Part shown: positions 19,094 to 27,900 of the stretch, in pieces
Numbering within the stretch: the stretch's first letter is position 1
Layout of the letters: each line of letters starts with the position of its first letter
Source of the DNA: Rhodanobacter sp. 67-28
GTDB taxonomy: Bacteria; Pseudomonadota; Gammaproteobacteria; Xanthomonadales; Rhodanobacteraceae
Reading direction: 5' to 3'
Assembly (NCBI GenBank): GCA_001898415.1
Contig: MKTU01000026.1
Coordinates: 175,574-239,573 of the forward strand
Length of the DNA stretch: 64,000 bases
Translations under genes and position numbers: made by a program
The notes under the pieces: model-generated
Told to the model about the DNA's origin: nothing
The model's input: only the letters and a program-made list of their open reading frames with translations
The model's database searches: none

Positions 19094-19186
19094 GGAGAGA
19101 TGCCCGAGTGGCCGAAGGGGCTCCCCTGCTAAGGGAGTATCGGGTCAAAAGCCTGATCGAGGGTTCGAATCCCTCTCTCTCCGCCA
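19094..19186 (+). tRNA. tRNA-Ser(GCU)
   Basis: This 93-base type II tRNA has a 7-bp acceptor stem (GGAGAGA with TCTCTCC) and an anticodon stem CTCCC/GGGAG with loop CTGCTAA giving anticodon GCU. It also has a long variable arm, a T loop TTCGAAT and an encoded CCA. It reads AGC/AGU serine codons. It follows csrA by 75 bases. The last 12 bases form the left edge of a perfect 30-bp palindrome that extends downstream. Confidence 0.96.
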
Positions 19187-19236
19187 GATACGCAAAACGC
19201 CCCGAACGGGGCGTTTTGCGTATCTGGCGGAGAGAG
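19175..19236 (+). terminator. Terminator-like perfect palindrome spanning the tRNA-Ser 3' end
   Basis: Bases 19175-19204 pair without mismatch with 19207-19236 around a central AA. The inner part, AAAACGCCCCG then CGGGGCGTTTT, is a standard bidirectional rho-independent terminator for tRNA-Ser. The outer part is unusual: it includes the last 12 bases of the mature tRNA (acceptor strand and CCA), so an inverted copy of the tRNA end sits immediately downstream. Confidence 0.85.
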
Positions 19237-19864
19237 GTGGTGGACGGACCAACCGTTCGACAAATTCGTCTGGAACGAATTTGGACAGCCGCAGGCTGGC
19301 CCCGAAGCGCGCAGCGCGTAGGGGTTTGGCCCATGGATGGGCCAAACAATCCCTCGCGCACAACCACGCAATCAGACGCTCCATCGAAGGGGCGTTTTGC
19401 GTATCTGGCGGAGAGAGGTGGTGGACGGACCCTCCGGTGACTCGGCGCATCCTGCGCCTCACCCTTCGGGCCAACGGCTTTGCCGCTGTTCGCTCCGGCA
19501 TCCTGCCTCCGCGAGCGACAAATTCGTCTGGAACAAAATTGGACAGCCGCAGGCTGGCCCCGTAGCGCGCAGCGCGAAGGGGTGAGGCCCATGGATGGGC
19601 CGAACAATCCCTGGTGCACGACCAAGTAACCACGTGCTCCGTCGAAGCGGGCGTTTTGCGTATCTGGCGGAGAGAGGCGGTGGACGAACTCTCCGGTGAC
19701 TCGGCGCATCCTGCGCCTCACCCTTCGGGCCGGCGGCTTTGCCGCTGTTCGCTCCGGCATCCTGCCTCCGCGAGCGACAAATTCGTCTGGAACGAATTTG
19801 GACAGCCGAAGGCTGGCCCCGTAGCGCGCAGCGCGAAGGGGTGAATCCCGTGGATGGGATTCAC
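19207..19864 (+). repeat. Three degenerate repeat units downstream of tRNA-Ser
   Basis: Each unit starts with a copy of the tRNA-palindrome right arm (GCGTTTTGCGTATCTGGCGG), at about 19207, 19388 and 19648. It continues with a block containing AAATTCGTCTGGAACGAATT and CGCGCAGCGCG, and ends in a hairpin at 19324-19347, 19583-19604 or 19841-19864. The first unit lacks an internal block of about 80 bases that the other two have. In the first and third copies the terminal hairpin keeps an 11-bp stem although its sequence differs. Open frames on both strands here are by-products of the repeats. The stretch 19865-20020 holds further repeat-like debris (CAGCCCGAACGG) and no gene that I can support. 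Confidence 0.8.
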
Positions 19865-20020
19865 AATCCCCGCGTCCTCTACGCCGCGACGCATTCCATC
19901 GAAGCGAGCTCTTGCTTGGCAGGTCGCGCCGAGGCTTCGACTGCGGGCCTCCAGCGCTACGCTCAGCCCGAACGGTTCGGGGAATCAATCCTTGATGTCG
20001 AGTTTCTGGCCCGTGGGGCC

Positions 20021-20749
20021 TCACCCCGTCGCCAATCCACGCAGCTCCACGCGCTCGCCGTCCACCACCAGCACCGACCCCTGTTCGTACCAGTCCCCCA
20101 GCACGATCCGCTCGGCCGGCTTTCCGTCCAGTTCCAAACGATGGATGGCTGGCCGATGCGTGTGTCCGTGGATCAACCGCGTCACGCCCGCTCCGCGCAG
20201 TGCCGCGGCGACCGCCTCGGCGTTGACGTCCATGATGCTTTCCATGGTGCTGCCGGTGTGTGCCTTGCTGTCGGCGCGGGCCTTGGCGGCAAACGCGCGG
20301 CGCGCCTCCAGCGGCATCGCCAGGATCTGCGCCTGCCATTCGGGCGTGCGAACCTGCTTGCGCACGGCCTGGTAGGCGAGGTCATCGGTGCACAGCGTGT
20401 CGCCGTGCATCAGCAAGGTGGGCCGGCCCTGGATGTCGCGCACGGTGCCGTCGTCGAGCAGGGTCATGCCGGCGCGGGTGGCGAATGTTTCGCCGAGCAG
20501 GAAGTCGCGGTTGCCGACCATGAAATGCACCGGCACACCGGCATCGTGCACGGCGCGGATGGCCTCGGCGATGCGCTGCGGCAACTCGGCATCATCGTCG
20601 TCGCCGATCCAGGCTTCCACCAGGTCGCCGAGGATGTACAGCGTGTCGGCGCTTCGCACTTCGTCGCTGGCGAGGTAATTCTCGAACAGGCGGGTGATTT
20701 GCGGGCGTGCGGGATCGAGGTGCAGGTCGGCGATGAACAACGTGGCCAT
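20021..20749 (-). CDS. lpxH: UDP-2,3-diacylglucosamine diphosphatase LpxH
   Basis: This 242-residue calcineurin-like phosphoesterase has all the metal-binding motifs of LpxH: FIADLHLD near the N-terminus, LGDLVEAWIGDD, VGNRDFLLG, MHGDTLCTDD and IHGHTHRP. It cleaves UDP-2,3-diacylglucosamine to lipid X on the inner face of the cytoplasmic membrane, the fourth step of lipid A synthesis. The start ATG at 20749 lies 5 bases after the stop of the cyclophilin gene, so the two form a tight pair. The same cyclophilin-lpxH arrangement is common in gammaproteobacteria. Confidence 0.95.
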   Translation of the reverse strand: MATLFIADLHLDPARPQITRLFENYLASDEVRSADTLYILGDLVEAWIGDDDDAELPQRIAEAIRAVHDAGVPVHFMVGNRDFLLGETFATRAGMTLLDDGTVRDIQGRPTLLMHGDTLCTDDLAYQAVRKQVRTPEWQAQILAMPLEARRAFAAKARADSKAHTGSTMESIMDVNAEAVAAALRGAGVTRLIHGHTHRPAIHRLELDGKPAERIVLGDWYEQGSVLVVDGERVELRGLATG

Positions 20750-20754
20750 GCCGA

Positions 20755-21471
20755 TCAGTTCCCGCCGGACTGCTTCGCCGCCGGCTTGCTGGTCGGCTTG
20801 GTGACAGATGCTGCCCTGGCCGGCGCCTTGGCGCTGCTCGCCGGCGCCTGAACCTCTTCGCCGATCACGCTGGCCTTCTCGATCACCACCAGTGGCTCGG
20901 GTACGTCGCCGGCGAACGGGCCCAGCGGGCGGGTGGGCAGGGCGGCGATCTTGTCCAGCACGTCCATGCCCTTGGTCACCTTGCCGAACACCGCGAAGCC
21001 CCAGGTGAGGCCGCTCTGGTTGCCGACGAAATCCAGCCGGCGGTTGTCGACCAGGTTGAAGAAGAACTGCGCGGTGCCGGAATTGGGATCGGCGCCGCGG
21101 GCGACGGCGATCGTGCCGCGCAGGTTCGACAACCCGTTGTCCGCCTCGCTGGCGATGGCCGGGCGCGTGCGCTTGGGCTGCAGGTCGCGGGTGTAGAGGC
21201 CGCCCTGCACCAGATAGCCGGGGATGACCCGGTGCAGCAGGGTGCCGTCGTAGAAGCCGTCGCGCACATACTGCAGGAAGTTGGCCACGCTCTTGGGCGC
21301 CTTGTCCGGATACAGCTCCAGCGTGAGATCGCCCTGCGATGTGTGCAGCAGCACGTGCGGCGGTGCGGCGACGGGCGCGGCGCTCGATGTGGCCGGTGCA
21401 GGTTTGCCCGCCTGCGCGGCGGCGCCGAACGGAACGAGCAGGAGCAGGGCGATCAGCAGGGATTTGAGCAT
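20755..21471 (-). CDS. Periplasmic peptidyl-prolyl cis-trans isomerase, cyclophilin type
   Basis: This 238-residue protein has a signal peptide (MLKSLLIALLLLVPFGAAAQA), a cyclophilin domain and a low-complexity Ala/Pro/Lys tail of about 45 residues. Diagnostic pieces are YPDKAPKSVANFLQYVRDGFYDGTLLHRVIPGYLVQGG, cut here by family spacing, and TAQFFFNLVDN, then WGFAVFGKV. It speeds prolyl isomerisation during folding of exported proteins. The tail is longer than in PpiA and may contact the envelope. It is encoded directly ahead of lpxH with a 5-base gap. Confidence 0.92.
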   Translation of the reverse strand: MLKSLLIALLLLVPFGAAAQAGKPAPATSSAAPVAAPPHVLLHTSQGDLTLELYPDKAPKSVANFLQYVRDGFYDGTLLHRVIPGYLVQGGLYTRDLQPKRTRPAIASEADNGLSNLRGTIAVARGADPNSGTAQFFFNLVDNRRLDFVGNQSGLTWGFAVFGKVTKGMDVLDKIAALPTRPLGPFAGDVPEPLVVIEKASVIGEEVQAPASSAKAPARAASVTKPTSKPAAKQSGGN

Positions 21472-21555
21472 GGCAGCGAGCGATCCGGACCGGCATTCAC
21501 GAGGCGGGCGTCCATGATACGCGGCATGGCATCGGCATGCCGCGAAAAAGGCGGA

Positions 21556-23073
21556 TCACTTGTTCGCGAGATCCAGTTTCACCCCAAGTTCGGTCATCGG
21601 CGCCTTTTCCTGTTGCAGGTCGGCTTCGGTGAGCGGGTGCTGCTCGCCCCATCCCGGCGGGAGTTTCAGGCGCAGCGAGCGGGCGCTGGCTGCCAGTTGC
21701 ATCTGCGGCAGCGACTCGGCGCGGCGGGCGCGGCGGAACAGCACGGCCAGACGCAACAGCGCGGTGATGTGCTTCGCCAGCGCGCGATAACGCAGCGGCA
21801 GGCTGGCGACGATGGACTTGTCCGGCTTGCGCCGGTGCAGTTCGATCACCGCGGCCAGCAATTCCTGCTCCTGCCGCGAGAAGCCAGCCAGGTCGGCATG
21901 ACGCAGGATGTAGGCGCCGTGGCGATGATGTTGGCTGTGCGCGATGGCCAGGCCGATCTCGTGCACCCGCGCGGCCCAGGACAGCCACTCACGCGCATCG
22001 GCGTCGAGCTTCCAGTTGCGCGCGACCTGGTCGAACAGCATCAGTGCCGTCGCTTCCACTCGCCGTGCCTGCGCGCGGTCGACGCCGTAGCGGGTCGCCA
22101 GCGCGTCGATGCTGGCGGTGCGCGGGTCGCTGCCGCCGGCGCGGCCGAGCAGGTCCCACAGCAGTCCTTCGCGCATCGAGCTTTCGCACACGCGCAGCCG
22201 CTCGATGCCCAGCGCGGTGAAGGCCGCTTCCATGATCATCACGCCGCCGGCGAACACCGGCGTGCGTTCGGGAACCAGGCCCGGCAGCTTGAGCGTGCCG
22301 ACCTGGCCCTGCTCGATCAGCGCATCGCGCAGGGCGGCCAGCGCCGCGGGCGTGATGCCGTCGTCGGAAAGCTCCATGGCCAGTGCCACCGCGCCGATCG
22401 ACTTGGTGGTGCCGGACGAGCCGAACGCATCCTGCCAGCCCGATTCGCGATAGTCCTCCGCGAACTGCTGCAGCAGCACGCCGATCTCGCTCAGGCCGCG
22501 CTGCCAGCGCGCGCGGGTGATCTTGCCGCCGGGGAAGAAACGCAGGGTCGAAGCGATGCAGCCGGCCTGCACGCTCTCGGTGTGCAACGGCGCGAGGCCG
22601 CGGCCGATGATGAATTCGGTGCTGCCGCCGCCGACGTCGATGACCAGCCGCGGTTCGCGCGAGGCGGGCAGGTCGTGCGCGGCGCCGAGGAAGATCAGGC
22701 GGCCCTCCTCGCGGCCGGAGACCACCTCGATCGGGTGGCCCAGCGCGGCTTCCGCCGCGGTCAGAAAGGTTTGCGGCGAGGCGAGCTGGCGCACGGTATT
22801 GGTCGCCACGGCGCGCACGCGCGCGGTGGGCAAGCCGGCGATGCGCTGGCCGAAGCGGGCCAGGCAGGCCAGTGCGCGCGCGCGCCGCTCGGCATCCAGG
22901 CTGCCGTCGGCGCGCAGGCCGGCGGCCATGCGCACGGTGTCGCGCAGGCGGTCGATCACCCGCGGTTCGCCATGCTCCATGCGCGCCACCACCATGTGGA
23001 AGCTGTTCGAGCCCATGTCGATGGCGGCCATCAGTTCGCCATCGCGGATCGGCGTTTGTTCGACTGCGCTCAA
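21556..23073 (-). CDS. ppx: Exopolyphosphatase (Ppx/GppA family)
   Basis: This 505-residue protein has the actin-like ATPase fold of Ppx/GppA. The N-terminal phosphate loop reads AAIDMGSNSFHMVVAR, followed by VIDVGGGSTEFIIG. The C-terminal half includes the HD-like helical domain HEIGLAIAHSQHHRHGAYIL. It hydrolyses polyphosphate from chain ends. I chose the TTG at 23073 because GGAG lies 7 bases upstream and the length then matches relatives; ATG 23031, at MAAIDMG, is the alternative. It lies 61 bases downstream of ppk1 on the same strand, so synthesis and breakdown of polyphosphate are encoded together. Confidence 0.93.
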   Translation of the reverse strand: MSAVEQTPIRDGELMAAIDMGSNSFHMVVARMEHGEPRVIDRLRDTVRMAAGLRADGSLDAERRARALACLARFGQRIAGLPTARVRAVATNTVRQLASPQTFLTAAEAALGHPIEVVSGREEGRLIFLGAAHDLPASREPRLVIDVGGGSTEFIIGRGLAPLHTESVQAGCIASTLRFFPGGKITRARWQRGLSEIGVLLQQFAEDYRESGWQDAFGSSGTTKSIGAVALAMELSDDGITPAALAALRDALIEQGQVGTLKLPGLVPERTPVFAGGVMIMEAAFTALGIERLRVCESSMREGLLWDLLGRAGGSDPRTASIDALATRYGVDRAQARRVEATALMLFDQVARNWKLDADAREWLSWAARVHEIGLAIAHSQHHRHGAYILRHADLAGFSRQEQELLAAVIELHRRKPDKSIVASLPLRYRALAKHITALLRLAVLFRRARRAESLPQMQLAASARSLRLKLPPGWGEQHPLTEADLQQEKAPMTELGVKLDLANK

Positions 23074-23134
23074 TCCGGCGCTCCGGCAATCGCGAAGTGC
23101 GGATTCTCGCACGCGTGCGCGCATTGCAGGCGGC

Positions 23135-25225
23135 TCACGGGCACAGTCGTTCCAGCAGCGTCTGCTGCGCGCTGTACGGCGGGTTGTCGCCGGGCTCGGC
23201 GCGGGTGTAGCGGCCGTCGCTGTCGAGCAGCCACGCCTGGGTGTTGTCGGCCAGGCCGTTGGCCAGCGTCTCGTCGTAGACACGCGCGGCCAGCTGCGGA
23301 TCGAGGATGGGGAAGGCGATCTCGATCCGCCGCATCAGGTTGCGCTCCATCCAGTCGGCGCTGGCGCAGTAGATTTCCGCCTCGCCATCGTTGGCGAACC
23401 AGTACACCCGGCTGTGTTCGAGGAAACGCCCGACGATCGAGCGCACCCGGATGCGCTCGGAGACGCCGGGCAGGCCGGGTCGCAAGGTGCAGGCGCCGCG
23501 CACGATCAGGTCGATCTCCACGCCGGCCTGCGAGGCGGTGTACAGCGCGGTGATCACCTTCGCCTCGTTGAGCGCGTTGAGCTTGGCCACGATACGCGCC
23601 GGTCGCCCCGCGCGGGCGTGTTCGGTCTCGCGCTCGATCCGGGCCAGCACGCCGCGATACAGCGTGAACGGCGAATGCAACAGGCGCTTCAGCTCGATCA
23701 CCGGGCCCAGTCCGGACAGCTGCTGGAACACCTTGTGCAAGTCCTCGCCGATTTCGGGGTTGGCGGTCATCAGGCCGATGTCGGTGTACACGCGGCTGTT
23801 GGCCTGGTGGTAGTTGCCTGTGGACAGGTGCGCGTAGCGGCGCAAGGTGTCGCCCTCGCGGCGAACGATCAGCATCATCTTGGCGTGGGTCTTGTAACCC
23901 ACCACGCCGTACACCACCTGCACGCCGGCCTCCTGCAGCCGCGTGGCCAGGCGGATGTTGGCCTCCTCGTCGAAGCGCGCCCGCAGTTCGATCACCACGG
24001 TGACGTCCTTGCCGTGGCGCGCGGCCTCCACCAGCAGGTCGACCAGCGGGGTGTCCTCGCCGGCGCGGTACAGGGTCTGCTTGATCGCCAGCACCTGCGG
24101 GTCGGCGGCGGCCTGGCGCAGCAGGTCGATCACCGCGGCGAAGCTCTGGTAGGGATGGTGCAGCAGCACGTCGCCCTTGGCGATCACCTCGAATTTGTTC
24201 AGGCTGCTGTCCAGCGACGGCGGCAACTGCGGGGTGAAGCGCGGAAACTTCAGCTCCGCACGGTCCAGCCAGTCGTAGATCAGGCCGGCGCGGATGATGT
24301 TGACCGGGCCGTCGCAGCGGTAGACGTCGGCCTCGCCGAGCTGGAATTTCTCCACCAGCAGCGCGGTGATCGCCTGCGGGCAATCCTCGGCGATCTCCAG
24401 CCGCACCGGGCGCGCGTAGCCGCGGCCGAGCAACTCCTCGCTGAGGGCGAGCGCGAGGTTCTCGACCTCCGCCTCCTCGACGATCAGCTCGCTGTTGCGG
24501 GTGACGCGGAACTGGTACGAGCCGAGCACCTTGAGGCCGGGGAACATCAGGTCGACGAAAGCCTGCAGCAACTCCGCCAGGAACACGAAGTGATGGCCAC
24601 GGCCGCTGACCTCGGCCGGCACGCGGATGATCCGCGGCAGCGACCGCGGTGCGCGCACCAGGGCCAGATGGCCTTCATGGCCGAAGGCGTCGCGGCCCTT
24701 CAGCACGACCGCGATGTTCAGCGTCTTGTTGAGGATGCGTGGGAACGGATGCGCCGGGTCCAGCCCCAGCGGCGACAGCACCGGCAGCACCTCGTGCTCG
24801 AAATAGCCCTGCAGCCAGCGTCGCTGGCGCGGCGTCCACTGCTTGCGGGTAAGGATGTGGATGTGCTCCTGCTCCAGCTGCGGGCGGATCTGTTCCCGCC
24901 ACGCGGCGTAGACCTCGGCCACCAGGTCCAGCACCCGGCCGCGGATGCGCGCCAGCAATTCGCCGGAGGGGACGCCATCCGGGCCCGGCGCGGCCGAGCC
25001 GTAGGCGTGATGATGCTTGAGCATGGCCACGCGCACCTCGAAGAACTCGTCGAGGTTGTTCGCCACGATGCTCATGTAGCGCACGCGTTCGAGCAGGGGC
25101 ACGCTGGCATCGCGGGCCATCGCCAGCACGCGGAAGTTGAACTCCAGGGCGGCCAGCTCGCGGCTGAAGTACAGCTGCGGGGCGGCAAGGTCGATGGCGG
25201 GTACGCGGGCGGAAGGTCTGGACAT
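23135..25225 (-). CDS. ppk: Polyphosphate kinase 1
   Basis: This 696-residue protein has the full Ppk1 domain order: an N-terminal domain (YFSRELAALEFNFRVLAMA), the head domain and two phospholipase-D-like C-terminal domains. The segment RRYAHLSTGNYH, with a conserved His at about residue 466, contains the likely phosphorylated histidine. It reversibly transfers the ATP gamma-phosphate to polyphosphate. ATG 25225 gives MSRPSARVPAIDL; an in-frame start 17 codons upstream lacks similarity. The gene heads the ppk-ppx pair. Confidence 0.96.
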   Translation of the reverse strand: MSRPSARVPAIDLAAPQLYFSRELAALEFNFRVLAMARDASVPLLERVRYMSIVANNLDEFFEVRVAMLKHHHAYGSAAPGPDGVPSGELLARIRGRVLDLVAEVYAAWREQIRPQLEQEHIHILTRKQWTPRQRRWLQGYFEHEVLPVLSPLGLDPAHPFPRILNKTLNIAVVLKGRDAFGHEGHLALVRAPRSLPRIIRVPAEVSGRGHHFVFLAELLQAFVDLMFPGLKVLGSYQFRVTRNSELIVEEAEVENLALALSEELLGRGYARPVRLEIAEDCPQAITALLVEKFQLGEADVYRCDGPVNIIRAGLIYDWLDRAELKFPRFTPQLPPSLDSSLNKFEVIAKGDVLLHHPYQSFAAVIDLLRQAAADPQVLAIKQTLYRAGEDTPLVDLLVEAARHGKDVTVVIELRARFDEEANIRLATRLQEAGVQVVYGVVGYKTHAKMMLIVRREGDTLRRYAHLSTGNYHQANSRVYTDIGLMTANPEIGEDLHKVFQQLSGLGPVIELKRLLHSPFTLYRGVLARIERETEHARAGRPARIVAKLNALNEAKVITALYTASQAGVEIDLIVRGACTLRPGLPGVSERIRVRSIVGRFLEHSRVYWFANDGEAEIYCASADWMERNLMRRIEIAFPILDPQLAARVYDETLANGLADNTQAWLLDSDGRYTRAEPGDNPPYSAQQTLLERLCP

Positions 25226-25294
25226 GGCCCATTCTGGCCCATGGCGGTGGACGATGCATGATGCGCCGGCGCGCAAAGGACCTTCAGCGGCGGA

Positions 25295-26986
25295 TCAATC
25301 CTGCCGCCAGGCGGAGACTGGCGCGCTGCCGCGGCAGGCGGGCTCGATGCACGGGCCGAACGGTTGTGCGTGCTGCTGGCTGTCCGGGTTGTCCTTGGTC
25401 TCGATCCGGCGCTTGCGCAGCTCCAGCAGCAGCGGCGTCAGTTCGGTGATGCGGCCCTGGATGCGTGCGCGGGCGTAGTAATCCAGGTCGTTGCGCTTGA
25501 GCAGACGCTGCAGTTGTTCCATCGCGTCGAACGGGCGGCCGGAGTAATAGCTGGCATCGGCGAACGCCTCGCCGGCACGCACGTTGTCGCCGGCTGCGTC
25601 GCTGGCGCGGGCGTAGGCGCTGTAGATCTCCGGTTCGCTGGCGTCGTCCAGCAGGGGGCGCAGCAAGCTGGCGGCGAGGCCGGCCTGCGCCTTGTCGCCG
25701 CCGGCGGTGAGCGCCTTGGCGTAGGCCAGCGCCACCGCGCGGTTGCGCGGCGATTGTTCGTTGAGGTCCTGGTAGATGGCGAGCGCCGCGGCACGCTGGC
25801 CGGCTTGCAACCTGGCATCGGCCAGCGCGAGCTTGAGGATCAGGTTGTCCGGCGCGTCGCGCAGCAACGGCTGCAACTGCGCCACCGCTTGTGCGCCGCG
25901 GCCGCTGCGGGTAAGTGCCAGCGCGTAGCCGTAATGGTTGGCCGGGGTGTCGAACGCAGGCCGGTCCTGCAGGTTGGAGCCGTAGTACGTCGCTTCGCGG
26001 GTGGCGTCGCCGGCCAGCACGCGCACGCGTTCGCGCATCAGCTGGTAGGTGTCGAGCGGGCCGGGCCTGGGCGTGTCCAGCAGCGAGGTCGGGTCCTTGA
26101 CGAAGGCGATCGGCGCGGTGTGCTGCTGCCACTGCTGCACGTCCATGACGGTGCCCGAGGGCCGCAGCTTCTGCGCCGCCACCAGTGCGCCGGCACGCGC
26201 CTTGGCGTCGCTGATGCGCATGCTTGTCACCGGGTGGGTCTGCAGCAGGACGGGCACGTCGTCGCCACCGGCGCCGGTGCTGAGCACGTCCTGCATGCGC
26301 TGGAAAAAGGCCGCCATCGCTTCCGGGTCGAAACCGGCCTTGGCGAGGGTCTGGATGCCGACGCGGTCGGCCTCGATCTCGTCCTTGCGGGTGAAGTTGA
26401 TCGAACGCTGCGCGATCAGGCCCTGGCCGCCGGCGAGCACCGCCATCGGCGCGTCGCCGCTGTGGCTGCCGGCGCCGGCCAGTACCGCACCCAGCAGCAC
26501 CAGCGCCATCAGCGGTGCATCCTTGCGCGAGGCCTCGAATGCCCGCTGCAGGTGGTTCTGGGTGATGTGGCCGATCTCGTGCGCGATCACGCCGGCCAGT
26601 TCGCTCTCGTCGCGGGTGATGACGAACAGCCCGGAGTTGACCGCGATGTAGCCGCCTGGCGCGGCGAAGGCGTTGATCTCCGGGTCCTTCACGATGAAGA
26701 AGGCGAAGTGGTCCTTGGGCTTGTCGGAGTTGGATGCCAGGCGATGGCCGAGATCGTTGACGTAGTCGTCCAGCAGCGGGTCGTCCACCACCATGTCCAG
26801 CGCGCGCATCTGGCGCAGCATGGAGGCGCCGTAATCACGCGCCTCCTGCGGCGAGATCAGCGCGTCGGCCGAGCTGCCCAGGTCGGGCAGGCGTACGTCG
26901 TCCTGCGCGCTGGCCATGCAGGTCAGGCCGGCGCAGAGCAGCGCAGTCAGAACACGCCGGGCGGGTCGTCGTGGTGTCATGGCCAT
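25295..26986 (-). CDS. bepA: Periplasmic M48 metalloprotease with TPR domain (BepA-like)
   Basis: This 563-residue protein has a signal peptide ending ASAQ, an M48 protease domain with the zinc motif HEIGH, a downstream helix EIEADRVGI supplying the third ligand, and a C-terminal run of tetratricopeptide-type helices. This is the BepA/YfgC architecture: a periplasmic protease and chaperone that helps LptD assemble and degrades stalled outer-membrane proteins. ATG 26986 is the first of two near starts (the other is at 26980). Neither has a clear Shine-Dalgarno sequence. Its 5' end faces an imperfect palindrome and diverges from grxC. Confidence 0.88.
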   Translation of the reverse strand: MAMTPRRPARRVLTALLCAGLTCMASAQDDVRLPDLGSSADALISPQEARDYGASMLRQMRALDMVVDDPLLDDYVNDLGHRLASNSDKPKDHFAFFIVKDPEINAFAAPGGYIAVNSGLFVITRDESELAGVIAHEIGHITQNHLQRAFEASRKDAPLMALVLLGAVLAGAGSHSGDAPMAVLAGGQGLIAQRSINFTRKDEIEADRVGIQTLAKAGFDPEAMAAFFQRMQDVLSTGAGGDDVPVLLQTHPVTSMRISDAKARAGALVAAQKLRPSGTVMDVQQWQQHTAPIAFVKDPTSLLDTPRPGPLDTYQLMRERVRVLAGDATREATYYGSNLQDRPAFDTPANHYGYALALTRSGRGAQAVAQLQPLLRDAPDNLILKLALADARLQAGQRAAALAIYQDLNEQSPRNRAVALAYAKALTAGGDKAQAGLAASLLRPLLDDASEPEIYSAYARASDAAGDNVRAGEAFADASYYSGRPFDAMEQLQRLLKRNDLDYYARARIQGRITELTPLLLELRKRRIETKDNPDSQQHAQPFGPCIEPACRGSAPVSAWRQD

Positions 26987-26994
26987 GGCTAGGG

Positions 26995-27151
26995 GCGTGG
27001 GCGGTAGAAACTTTCGAGGCGAAAAAGTGGCTGCGTGAGGACAGATTTTTGGCGATTCGCCGGCCCATGGTGGTTCCATGGGCCAAGAATCGGCGGAAAT
27101 ATGGACCGCGCAGACGCTTTTGCAGCCCGGAAGATTTCTACCGCCCACGCT
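26995..27151. repeat. Imperfect 157-bp inverted repeat between bepA and grxC
   Basis: The outer 16 bases GCGTGGGCGGTAGAAA (26995-27010) recur exactly inverted at 27136-27151. At the centre, GGCCCATGG (27062-27070) pairs with CCATGGGCC (27076-27084) across a 5-base loop. The arms in between remain similar when one is reversed and complemented. The whole intergenic stretch (26987-27262) contains no gene. It could be a small transposable or REP-like element, and it must also carry the two divergent promoters. Confidence 0.75.
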
Positions 27152-27262
27152 CTTGGGCGACAATAGCATTGTGACCGCCCCGGGCGGCGTCGGTTCCCAC
27201 CTTGCCTGTTGTCCCGGACGCCCCATTTACAGGCGGTTCCCCCGTTTTGCGGAGTTGTCGTG

Positions 27263-27526
27263 ATGTCGAAGATCGAGGTCTATTCCACCGCGGTGTGTCC
27301 TTACTGCGTGGCCGCCAAGAACCTGCTCAAGGCCCGTGGGCTGGAGTGGACCGAGGTGCGCGTGGACACCGACCCGTCCCAGCGCGAGGCGATGCTGACG
27401 CGCAGCGGTGGCGCGCGCACCGTGCCGCAGATCTTCATCAACGATCACCACGTCGGTGGCTTCGACGACCTGGCGGCGGCCGACCGCAGCGGCAAACTGG
27501 CGCAATTGCTGGAGGCGGGCGCATGA
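27263..27526 (+). CDS. grxC: Glutaredoxin 3
   Basis: This 87-residue protein is a class I glutaredoxin. It has the dithiol active site CPYC at about residues 12-15, the TVPQIFINDHHVGG segment with the cis-Pro, and GGFDDL. It reduces disulphides and glutathionylated proteins using glutathione. GGAG lies 10 bases before the ATG. The stop overlaps the next start as ATGA, coupling it to the AhpD-like protein, so both probably serve thiol redox balance. Confidence 0.95.
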   Translation: MSKIEVYSTAVCPYCVAAKNLLKARGLEWTEVRVDTDPSQREAMLTRSGGARTVPQIFINDHHVGGFDDLAAADRSGKLAQLLEAGA

Positions 27527-27900
27527 GCGACAAGCTGGCCGAATTCACCGCGTTCCGCCAACGCATGAACGAGCGCATCCTGGCCGAGGACAACCAGGTC
27601 GTGCGGCGCTTCTTCGCGCTGGACACGCAGACCTACAAGGCCGGCGCGCTGGACTTGAAGACCAAGGAGATGCTGGGCCTGGTCGCCTCGATGGTGCTGC
27701 GCTGCGACGACTGCATCAGCTACCACGTGGCCCAGTGCAAGGAAGCCGGCGTGCAGCGCGACGAGTTCTTCGAGGTGTTCAGCGTGGGCCTGGTGGTGGG
27801 CGGCTCGATCGTGATCCCGCATCTGCGCCGCGCGGTGGATTTCCTGGACCAGCTGGAGAACGGCGAGTCCGGTGCGCCGGAGTGCGCCGACCACGCTTGA
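27523..27900 (+). CDS. Carboxymuconolactone decarboxylase/AhpD-like protein
   Basis: This 125-residue all-helical protein of the CMD/AhpD superfamily has the thiol pair CDDC followed by ISYH, the disulphide-reductase signature of AhpD. The helix LDLKTKEMLGLVASMVLR precedes it, as in relatives. GGAGG lies 8 bases before the ATG. It overlaps grxC by four bases. Small AhpD-like proteins of this kind act as thiol reductants for peroxidases; the partner here is not visible, and coupling to glutaredoxin suggests glutathione-linked chemistry. Confidence 0.85.
   Translation: MSDKLAEFTAFRQRMNERILAEDNQVVRRFFALDTQTYKAGALDLKTKEMLGLVASMVLRCDDCISYHVAQCKEAGVQRDEFFEVFSVGLVVGGSIVIPHLRRAVDFLDQLENGESGAPECADHA

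Noticed and set aside
19094..19864. A tRNA-Ser attachment site of an integrated element
   Set aside because: Extra copies of the tRNA end are inverted relative to the gene, whereas attL/attR copies are direct. No integrase or mobile gene is nearby.
19077..20339. Long open frames on both strands across the tRNA-Ser repeats, with repeated peptide segments
   Set aside because: The peptide repetition only mirrors the DNA repeats. The frames run through a tRNA and lpxH, and no ribosome binding site or family similarity is seen.
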